This document shows positions 15,201 to 24,796 of a DNA stretch of 64,000 nucleotides, in pieces. The stretch comes from DASVTR01 sp036387475 (GTDB lineage Bacteria > Acidobacteriota > Blastocatellia > Pyrinomonadales > Pyrinomonadaceae). Where the stretch lies: the NCBI GenBank assembly GCA_036387475.1, contig DASVTR010000016.1, positions 372,001-436,000 on the forward strand, given 5' to 3'. Every line of letters begins with the position of its first letter. The stretch's first letter is position 1. Both the position numbers and the translations under genes were made by a program. The notes under the pieces were generated by a model, which was given only the letters and a program-made list of their open reading frames with translations, was not told the DNA's origin and made no database searches.

Positions 15201-18200
15201 ATGAATAAGACTGCCAAAACAATCCTCCCAAGATTTACCCTCCGAACTTCAATTTTCCTGCTCGTCGGTCTTGCAGCGCTGACGCAGTTGGTCTGGGGGC
15301 TGAAGAGTTCCACGTCTCACGCGGTAGCCGCACCTCAGGAAGTGACTGTGCGAGCGGCTGGACGCGGCGCGTCATCACAATTGAATTTACGTGATGGCAA
15401 GAGCATGGCAGTCAGCTACAAAGGGGATATAGGTCTTGTCTCGGCGCTACGAAGCGGCACAGCACGTCCTCTCACTCTGGCGATCGCTGACTTCGATATG
15501 GACGGCGCGCCGGATTTGGTGGCCTCCTACAATGATAACGGTCGCGGCATCCTCACCCTTCAGCGTGGAAACCTTGACGCCTATGCGCCGCGCAGCCGAG
15601 AGGTTTTATTGGCGATACAGGCAGGGCGGACTCCGCCCGCATTATTAGCGATGGCGCGTGCCTTTGAAGCGCCCGAAAGCCCTGACTTTCTGTTGGCGTC
15701 GGATTTCAACCGCGACGGCAATAAAGACATACTGATGGCGGCTCGCGGCGGTGGCCTCTATTTGCTGGCGGGCGACGGACGCGGCGGATTCGCTGCGGCG
15801 CAGAAGATAAACACACGCGGCAACGTGACGGCGCTGGCGGCTGGCGATATTAATGTGGGCGACGGAATAATTGACGTTGCCGTCGGCCTCAACGGCGCGC
15901 AAGGGCCGGAAGTCGCCCTCTACGATGGAGCGGCGGGCGGCCTGTCGGTTCAGCCAGCCAGATACTCGCTGCCAGCCGAAGCGACTTCAATTGCGACGGG
16001 ACGCCTCGACAGCGACATGCTCTCTGACCTTGCCATCGCCGCTGGCAACAACGTCGCCATCATTCACGGACGCGATTTGGCGGGAACGGCAGACCCGCGT
16101 GCGCGTGTGGAGCTAATCAATACTGCTGCTCCGGCAAGGACGCTGGTCGTCGGAGAGTTTATCTCAGACCGTGAAGGCCGCGCGGAGATAGCGCTGCTCT
16201 CGACGGATGGCTCTGTTCATCTCTTCCAGCGCGGGGCGCTCGATACGCGCCCGTTCACCCCTGAAGAAATCATGCAGCGCGCGGCCAAGCTGCGCGTTAA
16301 GAAGGATGAAAACTTAGCTCAGCCGCGTCGCGCGGCAATCGTCCAATGGAATCCCGGCACGGAAAGAGGTTTCCATTTGGCCGGGCAGATGCCGACGATG
16401 GTGACGGATGCGAGCGTTAACGCGCCCGCGTTTCTCCTGAACGCGAAAATGACTCACTCGCAGGCGGACGATTTGCTGGTCGTCAATTCTGGACAGCGCC
16501 AGTTGAATCTGTTGCAGATGCCGGACGCACGAGCCGGGCAGCAGGCAGGCGCTATAAATGTCGAAAGAGCCTCGACGAGCGCTGCTACGACCGTCGCTTT
16601 GGATGTCGAAGGCGTACCTGTCGCGGCGCTGGCGATGCCGCGCAAGGCCAACGGCGAGCAGGAACTCCTTGTCATGCGAGAGGGTTCGGCCAGCGTTTCA
16701 AACGTGGTTTCTGCGCCGACGGCCATCATTGATGTTGACCGGACGGACGACACGGCGGCGGCTTCTGGCTGTACGGCGGCGGGCAACGATTGCAGCCTGC
16801 GCGGTGCAGCCGCCTACGCCAACGCCCATCCCGGCACGCAGATTAACCTTGCGGCGACCAACTATAACCTGACGATTTCGGGCAACATCACGACGACGCA
16901 AGGCTCAGGCGAAGGCTTTTCGGGCAACAACTCAATCGGCGACCTCGACTTCATCGCCAGCGGTTCGAGTATCGTCGGACAGGGCGCAAATTCAACCACC
17001 ATCACGCAGACGACGCCGACGGCAGTGAACTCGAACGACCGCGTTATCGAAGGTAATCCCGGCCTCGTCGACAATTTCATCCTCAGCATCACGAGCGTCA
17101 AGCTGACGGGCGGGAAGACGCCTGACGGCGGGGGCGGTCTCATTACCGGCGGCTCTGTGAGCGGCAACGCCAATACCGGCAACCTCACAACAGTGTCTAG
17201 TTGCAGCTTCATCAACAATCAGGCGTTTGGTCTCTCTAGCCAGGCCGGGGCCATCTGGAATCTTGGCGGCGGCGACCTGACCATCAGCAACACCACTTTC
17301 CAGACCAACACATCAGGCCCGTCGAGCGGCGGTGCGATTGCTCATGCCCCCACCAGTGGCAAGCTGGGTAAGTTACAAATCACCAACTCGACCTTCGGCG
17401 GCGCGAGCGCTGGCCTCGGCAATACGGCCACGGGCGCAGCCAACACAGGCGGCGGCGCCATCTCTATTTCGGACACCGCCGATACTCACAGCATCAGCGG
17501 CTCAACTTTCCAGAACAACTCGGCGACGACCGGCTCGGCTGGCGGCGGCGCTATAGTCATGGCCTCCGGCTTTATGACGATTACGGGAACGACCTTCAGC
17601 AACAACAGCGTGACTGGCGGGCTTGCAGGCTCAGGCGGCGGCGCGATTGCGACCACCGGCGGAACGCTCTCCGTCGGAAGCTCTTCATCGTTTACGAGCA
17701 ACACGACTAACGGCGGCTTCGGCGGCGGCGCGATTTTGATTTCGTCCTCGACCGCTGGCGGCCACACCATCAACGGCAACACTACGTTTACGAGCAACAC
17801 GGCGACCCACGCGACGAGCGCTGGCGGCGCGCTCTACATTGCTCCGTCAACGAACGTCACGATGGCGAATCTGACCTTCACGTCCAATACGACCTCCGGC
17901 AGCGTGGGCGGCGGCGCGATAGCTTTACTTCCCAATAACAGTTTTCCGGCTTCCACGCCGACCTATAGTCTAAACACCATCACGTTCACGAAGAATCAGG
18001 CCACCAACAATTCAGCCCCCGGCGGCGCGATTCTTCACACTTCGCCCGGCCCGATATCAATTACAAACGCCACCTTTGGTACTTCAACAATCGGGGACGG
18101 CAACTCTGCGGGCAGCAACGGCGGCGCACTGGCGCTCATCGGTACGGGAGCGCCGACCTTGAGCGGCACGCTCTCTTTCAGGCGCAACCAGTCCGTCAAT

Positions 18201-21134
18201 GGTTCGGGAGGCGCTATCCATAGCACCTCTGGCGGCAGCATCACTCTCAGTAACGTGCCCTTCGAGAACAACACGGCGGCAAACGGCGGCGCGCTCTCTT
18301 TCGCTGGCGGCGGCAGCGTCACCCTGAGCGGCACCACCAACTTCAACGCCAATCAGGCGACCAACGGTTCGGGCGGTGCCATCGTCGGCTCTGGAAACGG
18401 CGGCATCACCATCACGCAACTGTCCTTGACGAACAACTCGGCGACCGTCAACGGCGGCGCTATCGCGTTCACCTCCAACGCGGGCGTGCACAGCATCCAG
18501 CGCTGCACCATCACCAACAATTCGGTGACGGGCGGCACGGGCGGCGGCGGCGCTATCTCCGTCGGCCATACCGGAACAGTCAACGCCAACTTCAACCGCT
18601 TTGTTAATAACACGGCTGCCACACCGTCCAACGGTCTGACAGTCCGGCGCACCAGCGGCACATTTAACGCCGAGAATAACTGGTGGGGATTCAACAATGG
18701 CCCCGGCCCGAATCACGCCTCCGGCACGATTGACTCTTCGCCGTGGCTGCAACTGAAGTTGACAGCCTCGCCGACCACCATCTCGGTCACGCAGTCGACC
18801 GCGCTGACGGCAAGCTTCCTGACCAACTCGGATAACACAGCCGTCACGCTCGCCAATCTTGTGACGCTCATCGGCCAGCCTGTTGTCTGGGACGGCGGAA
18901 CGCTGGGCAGTATCTCCGGCGCGGAGACAACGATTCAATCAGACGGCATGGCAAACTCCACCTTCACGGCGGGCTGCACGGGCGGCACGGCTGCCCCGAC
19001 CGCCACCGTTGATACCAACGGAACGGCGACGACGAACATCACCGTCAATAAGTTCCCGACGACGACCGCGCTGACATCCAGCGTCAACCCGTCGAAGTTC
19101 GGTCAGCAGATAACTTTCACGGCTACCGTTTCAACCACGGGCGTCGGCTGCGCTATCCCTGCGGGGCAGGTGCAGTTCAAAGACAACGGCAACAACATCG
19201 GCAGCCCAGTCAATCTGTCGTCCGCGTCCGCGCAAATCAATGTCTCTAATCTGACGGTGGGCAATCACACCATCACCGTCGATTATCTGGGCAACGCGAC
19301 TTACGACATCTCTACGGGTTCGCTCACGGGCAATCCGCAGGTTGTCGAAAAGGGCGATACCACGACTGCTGTGACATCGAGCGTCAACCCGTCGAAGTTC
19401 GGTCAATCCGTGACCTTCACGGCCACTATCGCCGCCGTCCTTCCGTCGGTCGGCACGCCCGGCGGAACGGTTCAGTTCAAAGACGGCGTTAACAACCTCG
19501 GCTCTCCCGTTACGGTGACGGCTGGCTCGGCTCAGTTGATACTTTCCAACCTCGCGGTTGGTAATCACAACATCACCGCCGTCTATTCCGGCGACGGCAA
19601 CTTCAACACTAGCACCGGCACGCTCACGGGCGATCCGCAGGTAGTTCAGAAGGGCGACACCACGACGGTCGTCGTCTCAAATCTGAATCCAGCCACCGCC
19701 GGTCAGACCATAACCTTCACGGCAACAGTCGCCGCCGTTCTTCCGGCTGCCGGCACGCCGGGCGGAACGGTTCAGTTCAAAGACGGCGGCAACAACCTCG
19801 GCTCTCCCGTCGCGCTCAGCGGCGGAACGGCGCAGTTAATGACTTCCGCCTTGACTGTCGGTAATCACACTATCACCGCAGACTATTCGGGTGATGGCAA
19901 CTTCAACACGAGCACCGGCTCGATGGTGGGCAATCCGCAGGTGGTTACCAACCCGCTGACCATCGCCGATATCTCCATCGCCGAAGGCAACATCGGCAGC
20001 GTCGTGGCGACCGTTACAGTCAGCCTCGTCGCTCCGGCCACGGCTCCCGGCGTGACCTTCGACATCGCCACGCAGGACGACTCAGCGACATCTCCTGCTA
20101 ATTACACGGCCATCAATCTGACGGGCGAGACAATCGCCGTCGGAGTGCAGACCAAGACCTTCCAGATTACTATTCCGAGCGACATCGTGCGCGAACCGAA
20201 CCGCAGGTTCTTCGTCAATGTCACCAACGCGACCAATGCCTCCATTACGGATGGTCAGGCCATTGTCACCATCGTTGATGACGAGCCGACGCGCAGCGAT
20301 TTCGATAACGACGGCAAGGCCGATGCTGCCGTTTGGGATCCCTCAAACGGCAACTGGCTCGTCGTCAATACCTCGACCGGCCAGAACGCATCCTTAGCTC
20401 AAAGCTGGGGTCTCGGCAGTCTCGGCGACATCCCCGTTCCGGGCGATTACGACGGCGACCAGAAAGTGGACGTTGCAATCTTCCGTCCATCGGAGGGCAG
20501 CTGGTACATCATCTATACCACCAGCGGCGGCTCTGTCAGCGGTTGGGGACAAAACGGCGACGTGCCTGTGCCCGGCGACTACGACGGCGATGGACGCACC
20601 GATTTGGCCGTCTGGCGTCCCCTTGAGGGCAACTGGTACATCCGCCTGAGCAACAACGGGACACCTCTGACCAGCGTTCGCGGCTGGGGTATCTCGACTG
20701 ACAGGCCGGTGGTGGGAGACTTCGATGCCGACGGCAAGACGGACATTGCAATCTTCCGCCCGTCGGAAGGCACTTGGTACATCATCAACAGCAGCACAAA
20801 TACGCTGACGCAGCAAAGCTGGGGCGTCGCCTCTGATGAGCTTGTGCCGAGCGACTATGATGGTGACGGTAAGACGGACGTGGCAGTCTGGCGTCCTTCG
20901 GAAGGTTGCTGGTACATACGCAAGAGCAGCGGTGGCACTACGGTCAAGAACTGGGGCGACCCGACAGACATCCCTGTGCCGACCAACTACGATGGCGACA
21001 ACAAAACAGACATCGCCGTCTGGCGTCCTTCGGAAGGTACTTGGTACATCATTAACAGTTCGACCAACACCGTCAACCAGCAAAGCGTCGGGACACCCGA
21101 TAACATCCCTGTGCCCTCGGCCTACCAGCCGTAG
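15201..21134 (+). CDS. Giant secreted multidomain protein: FG-GAP, CSLREA beta-helix, Ig-like, Calx-beta (1977 aa)
   Basis: Order: signal or anchor (residues 1-50), N-terminal FG-GAP-type repeats with Ca-binding motifs (DFDMDG, DFNRDG; about 90-300), a CSLREA-type segment (DCSLRGAAAYAN, near 530), a long right-handed beta-helix to about 1160 closed by NNWWGFNNGPG, three Ig-like repeats of about 100 residues (near 1287, 1388, 1486, each with FTAT), one Calx-beta domain (about 1586-1700), then six FG-GAP/VCBS-like repeats (DFDNDG, DYDGDQ, DYDGDG, DFDADG, DYDGDG, NYDGDN) to the C-terminus. The CSLREA/beta-helix part is homologous to the protein at 10633. A calcium-stabilised surface adhesin or matrix protein is the best guess. 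ATG 15201 fits the signal; TTG 15177 is upstream in frame. Terminator at 21153. Confidence 0.88.
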   Translation: MNKTAKTILPRFTLRTSIFLLVGLAALTQLVWGLKSSTSHAVAAPQEVTVRAAGRGASSQLNLRDGKSMAVSYKGDIGLVSALRSGTARPLTLAIADFDMDGAPDLVASYNDNGRGILTLQRGNLDAYAPRSREVLLAIQAGRTPPALLAMARAFEAPESPDFLLASDFNRDGNKDILMAARGGGLYLLAGDGRGGFAAAQKINTRGNVTALAAGDINVGDGIIDVAVGLNGAQGPEVALYDGAAGGLSVQPARYSLPAEATSIATGRLDSDMLSDLAIAAGNNVAIIHGRDLAGTADPRARVELINTAAPARTLVVGEFISDREGRAEIALLSTDGSVHLFQRGALDTRPFTPEEIMQRAAKLRVKKDENLAQPRRAAIVQWNPGTERGFHLAGQMPTMVTDASVNAPAFLLNAKMTHSQADDLLVVNSGQRQLNLLQMPDARAGQQAGAINVERASTSAATTVALDVEGVPVAALAMPRKANGEQELLVMREGSASVSNVVSAPTAIIDVDRTDDTAAASGCTAAGNDCSLRGAAAYANAHPGTQINLAATNYNLTISGNITTTQGSGEGFSGNNSIGDLDFIASGSSIVGQGANSTTITQTTPTAVNSNDRVIEGNPGLVDNFILSITSVKLTGGKTPDGGGGLITGGSVSGNANTGNLTTVSSCSFINNQAFGLSSQAGAIWNLGGGDLTISNTTFQTNTSGPSSGGAIAHAPTSGKLGKLQITNSTFGGASAGLGNTATGAANTGGGAISISDTADTHSISGSTFQNNSATTGSAGGGAIVMASGFMTITGTTFSNNSVTGGLAGSGGGAIATTGGTLSVGSSSSFTSNTTNGGFGGGAILISSSTAGGHTINGNTTFTSNTATHATSAGGALYIAPSTNVTMANLTFTSNTTSGSVGGGAIALLPNNSFPASTPTYSLNTITFTKNQATNNSAPGGAILHTSPGPISITNATFGTSTIGDGNSAGSNGGALALIGTGAPTLSGTLSFRRNQSVNGSGGAIHSTSGGSITLSNVPFENNTAANGGALSFAGGGSVTLSGTTNFNANQATNGSGGAIVGSGNGGITITQLSLTNNSATVNGGAIAFTSNAGVHSIQRCTITNNSVTGGTGGGGAISVGHTGTVNANFNRFVNNTAATPSNGLTVRRTSGTFNAENNWWGFNNGPGPNHASGTIDSSPWLQLKLTASPTTISVTQSTALTASFLTNSDNTAVTLANLVTLIGQPVVWDGGTLGSISGAETTIQSDGMANSTFTAGCTGGTAAPTATVDTNGTATTNITVNKFPTTTALTSSVNPSKFGQQITFTATVSTTGVGCAIPAGQVQFKDNGNNIGSPVNLSSASAQINVSNLTVGNHTITVDYLGNATYDISTGSLTGNPQVVEKGDTTTAVTSSVNPSKFGQSVTFTATIAAVLPSVGTPGGTVQFKDGVNNLGSPVTVTAGSAQLILSNLAVGNHNITAVYSGDGNFNTSTGTLTGDPQVVQKGDTTTVVVSNLNPATAGQTITFTATVAAVLPAAGTPGGTVQFKDGGNNLGSPVALSGGTAQLMTSALTVGNHTITADYSGDGNFNTSTGSMVGNPQVVTNPLTIADISIAEGNIGSVVATVTVSLVAPATAPGVTFDIATQDDSATSPANYTAINLTGETIAVGVQTKTFQITIPSDIVREPNRRFFVNVTNATNASITDGQAIVTIVDDEPTRSDFDNDGKADAAVWDPSNGNWLVVNTSTGQNASLAQSWGLGSLGDIPVPGDYDGDQKVDVAIFRPSEGSWYIIYTTSGGSVSGWGQNGDVPVPGDYDGDGRTDLAVWRPLEGNWYIRLSNNGTPLTSVRGWGISTDRPVVGDFDADGKTDIAIFRPSEGTWYIINSSTNTLTQQSWGVASDELVPSDYDGDGKTDVAVWRPSEGCWYIRKSSGGTTVKNWGDPTDIPVPTNYDGDNKTDIAVWRPSEGTWYIINSSTNTVNQQSVGTPDNIPVPSAYQP
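19047..19950 (+). repeat. Three tandem Ig-like coding repeats
   Basis: Units of about 300 bp beginning near 19047, 19356 and 19653 share phrases such as GTCAACCCGTCGAAGTTCGG (units 1 and 2) and GGTTCAGTTCAAAGACGGC (units 2 and 3). They encode three Ig-like domains of the giant surface protein. Confidence 0.7.
20301..21125 (+). repeat. Six tandem FG-GAP/VCBS coding repeats
   Basis: Units of about 135-145 bp starting near 20301, 20443, 20578, 20719, 20857 and 20992, each encoding an Asp-rich Ca-binding turn and a W-Y-I-I/R-x-S type strand (GTWYIINSSTNT occurs twice). Confidence 0.75.
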
Positions 21135-21152
21135 CACAGGCCAGCGCAACAC

Positions 21153-21200
21153 AAAAACATGGGCCGCGTGAGGTTGCAACCTCACGCGGCCCATGTTTTT
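21153..21200. terminator. Perfect 48-bp palindromic terminator
   Basis: A perfect palindrome centred at 21176/21177: AAAAACATGGGCCGCGTGAG and its complement, ending in TTTTT. This is a strong intrinsic terminator for the giant surface gene and, by symmetry, for the minus-strand gene that ends nearby. Confidence 0.88.
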
Positions 21201-21245
21201 TATGAAAGGATAAATGAACGGCTTGCGCTTCGCCCAAAGACTCTC

Positions 21246-21479
21246 TTACATCCCGCTCGGACGTGGCAACGGCTCCTTGAACAGATTGTTAAAGGCGCGT
21301 TTGGCGTCCACCTGGCTGCGTTGCTGAAATTCCTTGACCCAGTTTGAGACGGTGGCTTTAATCGCGCTACGCGAAGAATCCGCCGTCTGGGGCTGCTGTT
21401 GCGTTGCCCTCTCTTTTTCGCCAAGACTGGCCGCTTTATGTCCGCCTTTGATGATTCTGACAAGAGGTTTCATCGCCAT
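21246..21479 (-). CDS. Small hypothetical protein (77 aa)
   Basis: Reading frame of 77 residues, Lys/Gln-rich, starting MAMKPLVRIIKGGHK, with a helical middle (AIKATVSNWVKEFQQR) and a Pro-rich end. No signal peptide or membrane helix. A GAAGGAG sequence lies upstream on the minus strand, but at a long spacing of about 13 bases. An overlapping minus-strand frame at 21200-21463 looks less protein-like. I do not recognise a family. It sits between the terminator palindrome and the carbonic anhydrase gene, same strand as the latter. Confidence 0.5.
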   Translation of the reverse strand: MAMKPLVRIIKGGHKAASLGEKERATQQQPQTADSSRSAIKATVSNWVKEFQQRSQVDAKRAFNNLFKEPLPRPSGM

Positions 21480-21628
21480 GATGCTTTCCGCGCTCCTTCG
21501 ATGTAAATACGCCTTCTATCTCTATAACGCGGAAAGCGGGGCGAATATAAATCACTCCGCCAAAAAAAAATTCTGCGGGCGCGTAAGTCAGCTCAGGCTG
21601 AACGGGCTGTTAAGAGTGAGCTACAAAA

Positions 21629-21743
21629 GCCCACTCAACGCTTTGCGCCTTGAGTTTTTCTTTTTTGCGCCTCCAGTGTGAAACGTTGGTTTTCTCGCAA
21701 AGGCGTTAAGATAAAACCGAAGGCGCAAAGTTTTGAGTTGGGC
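21629..21743. repeat. Inverted repeat downstream of carbonic anhydrase
   Basis: Arms about 21629-21651 (GCCCACTCAACGCTTTGCGC onward) and 21719-21743 pair imperfectly; the intervening DNA repeats the GGCGCAAAG / CGCAAAGGCG words. The rest of the 300-bp spacer 21480-21780 holds no gene I can support. Confidence 0.6.
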
Positions 21744-21780
21744 TGTATCGTGAGTTTTGAAATCAGTTCCAGGTATCCTG

Positions 21781-22431
21781 TCAACGGCTAGCGGCGGCGG
21801 CAACGGCGTCGTTATAGCTTTGAGAAACTTCATCCCGGCCCGTAATCCCCAGCTTCAGGTCGTGCAGGAGGCCGTCTTCCAGCCCGTAAATCCAGCCGTG
21901 GACGGATAATTCCTGCCCGCGCTCCCAAGCCTGTTGGACAATCGTCGTCTGGCACACGTTGACGACCTGCTCTATGACGTTGAGCTCGCAAAGCTGTCGC
22001 GCACGCTGCTCGTCGTCGCTCGCTTGCGCTAACAGGCGGGAGTGTTTCTGCACTACGTCCTGCACGTGGCGCAGCCAGTTGTCTATCAACCCCAGCTTGC
22101 TGTTGGCGAGCGCGGCCCGCACGCCGCCGCAGCCGTAATGACCGCAGACGATGATGTGCTTGACGGCGAGCGCTTCCACCGCATACTGAATCACAGACAG
22201 GCAGTTGAGGTCTGTGTGGACGACCACGTTGGCGACGTTTCTGTGAACGAACATCTCGCCCGGCGAGAGGCCGACGAGCATGGAGGATGGCACGCGGCTG
22301 TCCGAGCAGCCTATCCACAAATAAGCGGGCGTTTGCTGGAGGGCCAATCGCTTGAAAAAATCCGCATCGGAAGCCTTGATTTTCGCAGCCCACGCACGAT
22401 TGTTCTCAATCAGGTCGTTTAAGTTTTTCAT
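21781..22431 (-). CDS. can: Beta-class carbonic anhydrase
   Basis: Enzyme of 216 residues that interconverts CO2 and bicarbonate in the cytoplasm. Counting from ATG 22431 (MKNLNDLIENN), the zinc ligands and catalytic dyad fall at Cys42, Asp44-x-Arg46 (CSDSR), His98 and Cys101 (GHYGCGG), the same numbers as E. coli Can. Other family marks are LWIGCSDSRVP, FVHRNVAN and the late VHGWIYGLEDG. The frame extends 55 residues upstream to 22596, but that part lacks family similarity and the start at 22431 restores the normal length. A supply of bicarbonate for carboxylases is the usual role. Confidence 0.95.
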   Translation of the reverse strand: MKNLNDLIENNRAWAAKIKASDADFFKRLALQQTPAYLWIGCSDSRVPSSMLVGLSPGEMFVHRNVANVVVHTDLNCLSVIQYAVEALAVKHIIVCGHYGCGGVRAALANSKLGLIDNWLRHVQDVVQKHSRLLAQASDDEQRARQLCELNVIEQVVNVCQTTIVQQAWERGQELSVHGWIYGLEDGLLHDLKLGITGRDEVSQSYNDAVAAAASR

Positions 22432-22628
22432 GCTGTAAGTTTGCTGTCGAAGTATGTATGAACGCGGGGCATTGTAATTCACTGGCGGCGGTCGCACAAC
22501 AGATGGGCCAAGTTTTCTGTCCAGCAGGGAAAGAAAAGCGAGCGACCCATTTATGTTAAAGAGGAGTTCGGACATTAGCCGAACTCCTCTCTCCAAGCGG
22601 TGTGACGAGTTGAATCGGGTTTTCGGGT

Positions 22629-24401
22629 TTAGTGACGCCCTTGAACCAGACGGCGCGTATTCGGTGCGCGCTTGATTGCCGGAACGGTCAGGCGGCGCAG
22701 CCCGCCAATTTGTTCGACGACGTGCTCGGCGGACATCATCGCTCCCTCCTGCCAGCCCGGCAGGGTAGAGACCTGATCTCCGACCATAAAGAAACGGTTG
22801 CGATCAGGGGCTAAGAGTCGCGCGTAGGCTTTAGTATCTTCCGCGCTGGTCGGACTCCAATCGGCCCAGCCGCCGCGCTCGTTCGGGACGTTGTGCCAGG
22901 CGACGGAGATGGCTTTGTCAGATGGCACGATGCGCTCGTCTGCAAACTCCGGGTGAAACTTCACGGCGTCGGCGCGTCCGGCCTTGATGCGTTCTTGCAG
23001 CGTCATCTTGCCGAAGTTGATGGCGTCAGTGTCGTAGTTGTAGACGCCTGTGAGCGTGCCGTTGCGTGTGAAATAGTCGTACGACGGATACCACATCTGC
23101 GTCATCATGTTAGTCGTGTAGCTGATGCCGCCGTAAATCTGATACTTGTTCGATTCCCAGAAACGCTCGTTGGCCTGCCAGCCGAGCTTGCAGGTCGGAG
23201 CAAAGTTACCGCGCTCAACGGCTGCGCGGTAATCGGGCGAGAAGTTGGCCTTAACCTTCTTCGCGTCTTCGTGTAGCAGAGGCAGAGGGATATTGCTGAT
23301 GCAGTAGTCGGCCTTAACGCTTTCCTGCTGACCCGAAAGCGAATCGCGGTAGAAGATTGAAACGCCGTCCGCCTCAATCCTGATTTCCTGTACCTCGGAT
23401 TGATACTTGATGAGATAACCAATCTTGCGTTTGAATCCTTCGACAATCTGATCCATGCCGCCGACGGGTTGAAAGAGCGTCGGCTGCCACTCGTATTCAA
23501 ACGATTGGTAAAAGCGATTCTGCCAGAAACCGGAGTTGAGCAGGTCTTGGAGCTTGAGCCGCGTCTCCGGCTCGCAAGGCTCGTAGACCGTCATCGGCCT
23601 CTCGCAACCGGAACGTGTCGAGCCGCTATATTGAAAACAGCTTACGCATTCCCTGTCGCAGTTCAAACACTCCTGACAAGAGCTATTGCATTTACTGCAA
23701 CTGGGCTTACCGCATTTCTTGCACGCGTCTGCCTCGCCCAGATCGCCGAAGACTTTCAAGAGGCAGAGCAGTTCATTGCGGTCTCCCTCATCCAACTCCT
23801 GATTAAGAGCGTTCTGGTTGGTGGCCTTCGACAGCATCTCCGCTATGTAGCCCTGCATGTCGTAGGTGATGCGTCGCCTGATTTGCGCTTTGCCGCCGAA
23901 AGCCTTGTCGCTCTGGAACAGATTAGCCATCGTCTCCATGATGTAGACTTCGAGCTTCACGTCCAATTGCTGGCAGTAATGGAGCACCCGCCTGTGATGA
24001 TAGGGCAACCGACCCGGCCCCATGTTCAGATAGAGACCCTCATCGAAATTACAAACCTGCCTGACCGTGCCGTGCTCCTGGCTCTGCTCTATAATGACGC
24101 TGCCCCGCCGCGCCGTGTGGTTGCGCCCCCCTGCGCGGTCTTGCGATTCAAGTATCTGGCAACGATAGCCCGCACGCACGAGTTCGTAGGCAGCGGTCAG
24201 CCCACCGATGCCAGCGCCCAGGATGATTACAGTCTTGCCCGCGCCTGAGCCTTGCGGGAGTTTGGGTGGGCCAGCCCACGCTTCGGGGATGTTAATGAGT
24301 CCGAGCGCGGTCATCGTCTCGTAGAGCGCGACGGACCCACCGGCTAAACCGACCCGCTCCAAAAAGCGTCTTCGCGTCAAACCCTTCTTTGAATCGGTCA
24401 T
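22629..24401 (-). CDS. Tat-exported flavin amine oxidase with Cys-rich insert
   Basis: Protein of 590 residues. A twin-arginine signal (TRRRFLERVG, residues 9-18) suggests export of a folded FAD protein. The dinucleotide-binding motif VIILGAGIGGLTAAYEL starts near residue 58 and is followed by the E-x-x-x-R-x-GGR flavin motif (ESQDRAGGR). The C-terminal FAD motif is near DQVSTLPGWQEGAMMSAEH. It is of the monoamine oxidase or L-amino-acid oxidase type; substrate unknown. Odd: residues 227-266 hold ten Cys in CxxC, CxxxC and CxxCxxC arrays, not part of the ordinary fold, perhaps a zinc or iron-sulfur site. Start supported by AAGGAGGAGG upstream of ATG 24401. Confidence 0.88.
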   Translation of the reverse strand: MTDSKKGLTRRRFLERVGLAGGSVALYETMTALGLINIPEAWAGPPKLPQGSGAGKTVIILGAGIGGLTAAYELVRAGYRCQILESQDRAGGRNHTARRGSVIIEQSQEHGTVRQVCNFDEGLYLNMGPGRLPYHHRRVLHYCQQLDVKLEVYIMETMANLFQSDKAFGGKAQIRRRITYDMQGYIAEMLSKATNQNALNQELDEGDRNELLCLLKVFGDLGEADACKKCGKPSCSKCNSSCQECLNCDRECVSCFQYSGSTRSGCERPMTVYEPCEPETRLKLQDLLNSGFWQNRFYQSFEYEWQPTLFQPVGGMDQIVEGFKRKIGYLIKYQSEVQEIRIEADGVSIFYRDSLSGQQESVKADYCISNIPLPLLHEDAKKVKANFSPDYRAAVERGNFAPTCKLGWQANERFWESNKYQIYGGISYTTNMMTQMWYPSYDYFTRNGTLTGVYNYDTDAINFGKMTLQERIKAGRADAVKFHPEFADERIVPSDKAISVAWHNVPNERGGWADWSPTSAEDTKAYARLLAPDRNRFFMVGDQVSTLPGWQEGAMMSAEHVVEQIGGLRRLTVPAIKRAPNTRRLVQGRH

Positions 24402-24796
24402 CTCTGCCTCCTCCTTCTTAGGGTTAGTATTGGTTTGAAAATGCTGTTTAAGGCTGGACTGTAGTTAGAACAGAAAACCGCTCCCGCAGAATCTTCAAGT
24501 TCAATTCCCGCAGAGCGTATGAGACGACCCCTTTGTTCGTTTTCGAGGCCGCCGGATTAGCAAACCGCCCCGGATCGAATTAGCTTTTAAGGTGTTAGAG
24601 GAACACACAGCGGTTACTGGCCGGGATGCCAAAAAAAGATGCTGTGGCAAAGATGATACTCTCGCTATGAAGACGAAGGCAAGATTTTTGCTTTAGCGGC
24701 GCGATTCATTTTAGGAGTAATCAAATACTCGATTGCGAGCGTTCGACCAAGAGCATCTTCTCTGTTACGCCGCACGCGTTATACAATCCTCGCGTG
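24402..24796. other. 395-bp divergent spacer, no gene seen
   Basis: Region between the divergent amine oxidase and metallophosphoesterase genes. No reading frame looks real. TATACAAT occurs at about 24780-24787, just before the metallophosphoesterase start, but I see no good -35. Presumably holds promoters for both genes. Confidence 0.4.

Noticed and set aside
18084..21194. Minus-strand frames of 250 to 285 codons opposite the giant surface gene
   Set aside because: They lie antisense to repeated FG-GAP and beta-helix coding DNA and merely mirror its periodicity.
21200..21463. Second minus-strand frame overlapping the 77-residue protein
   Set aside because: Arg/Ser-rich frame-shifted shadow; the other frame has a more protein-like composition and an upstream GAAGGAG.
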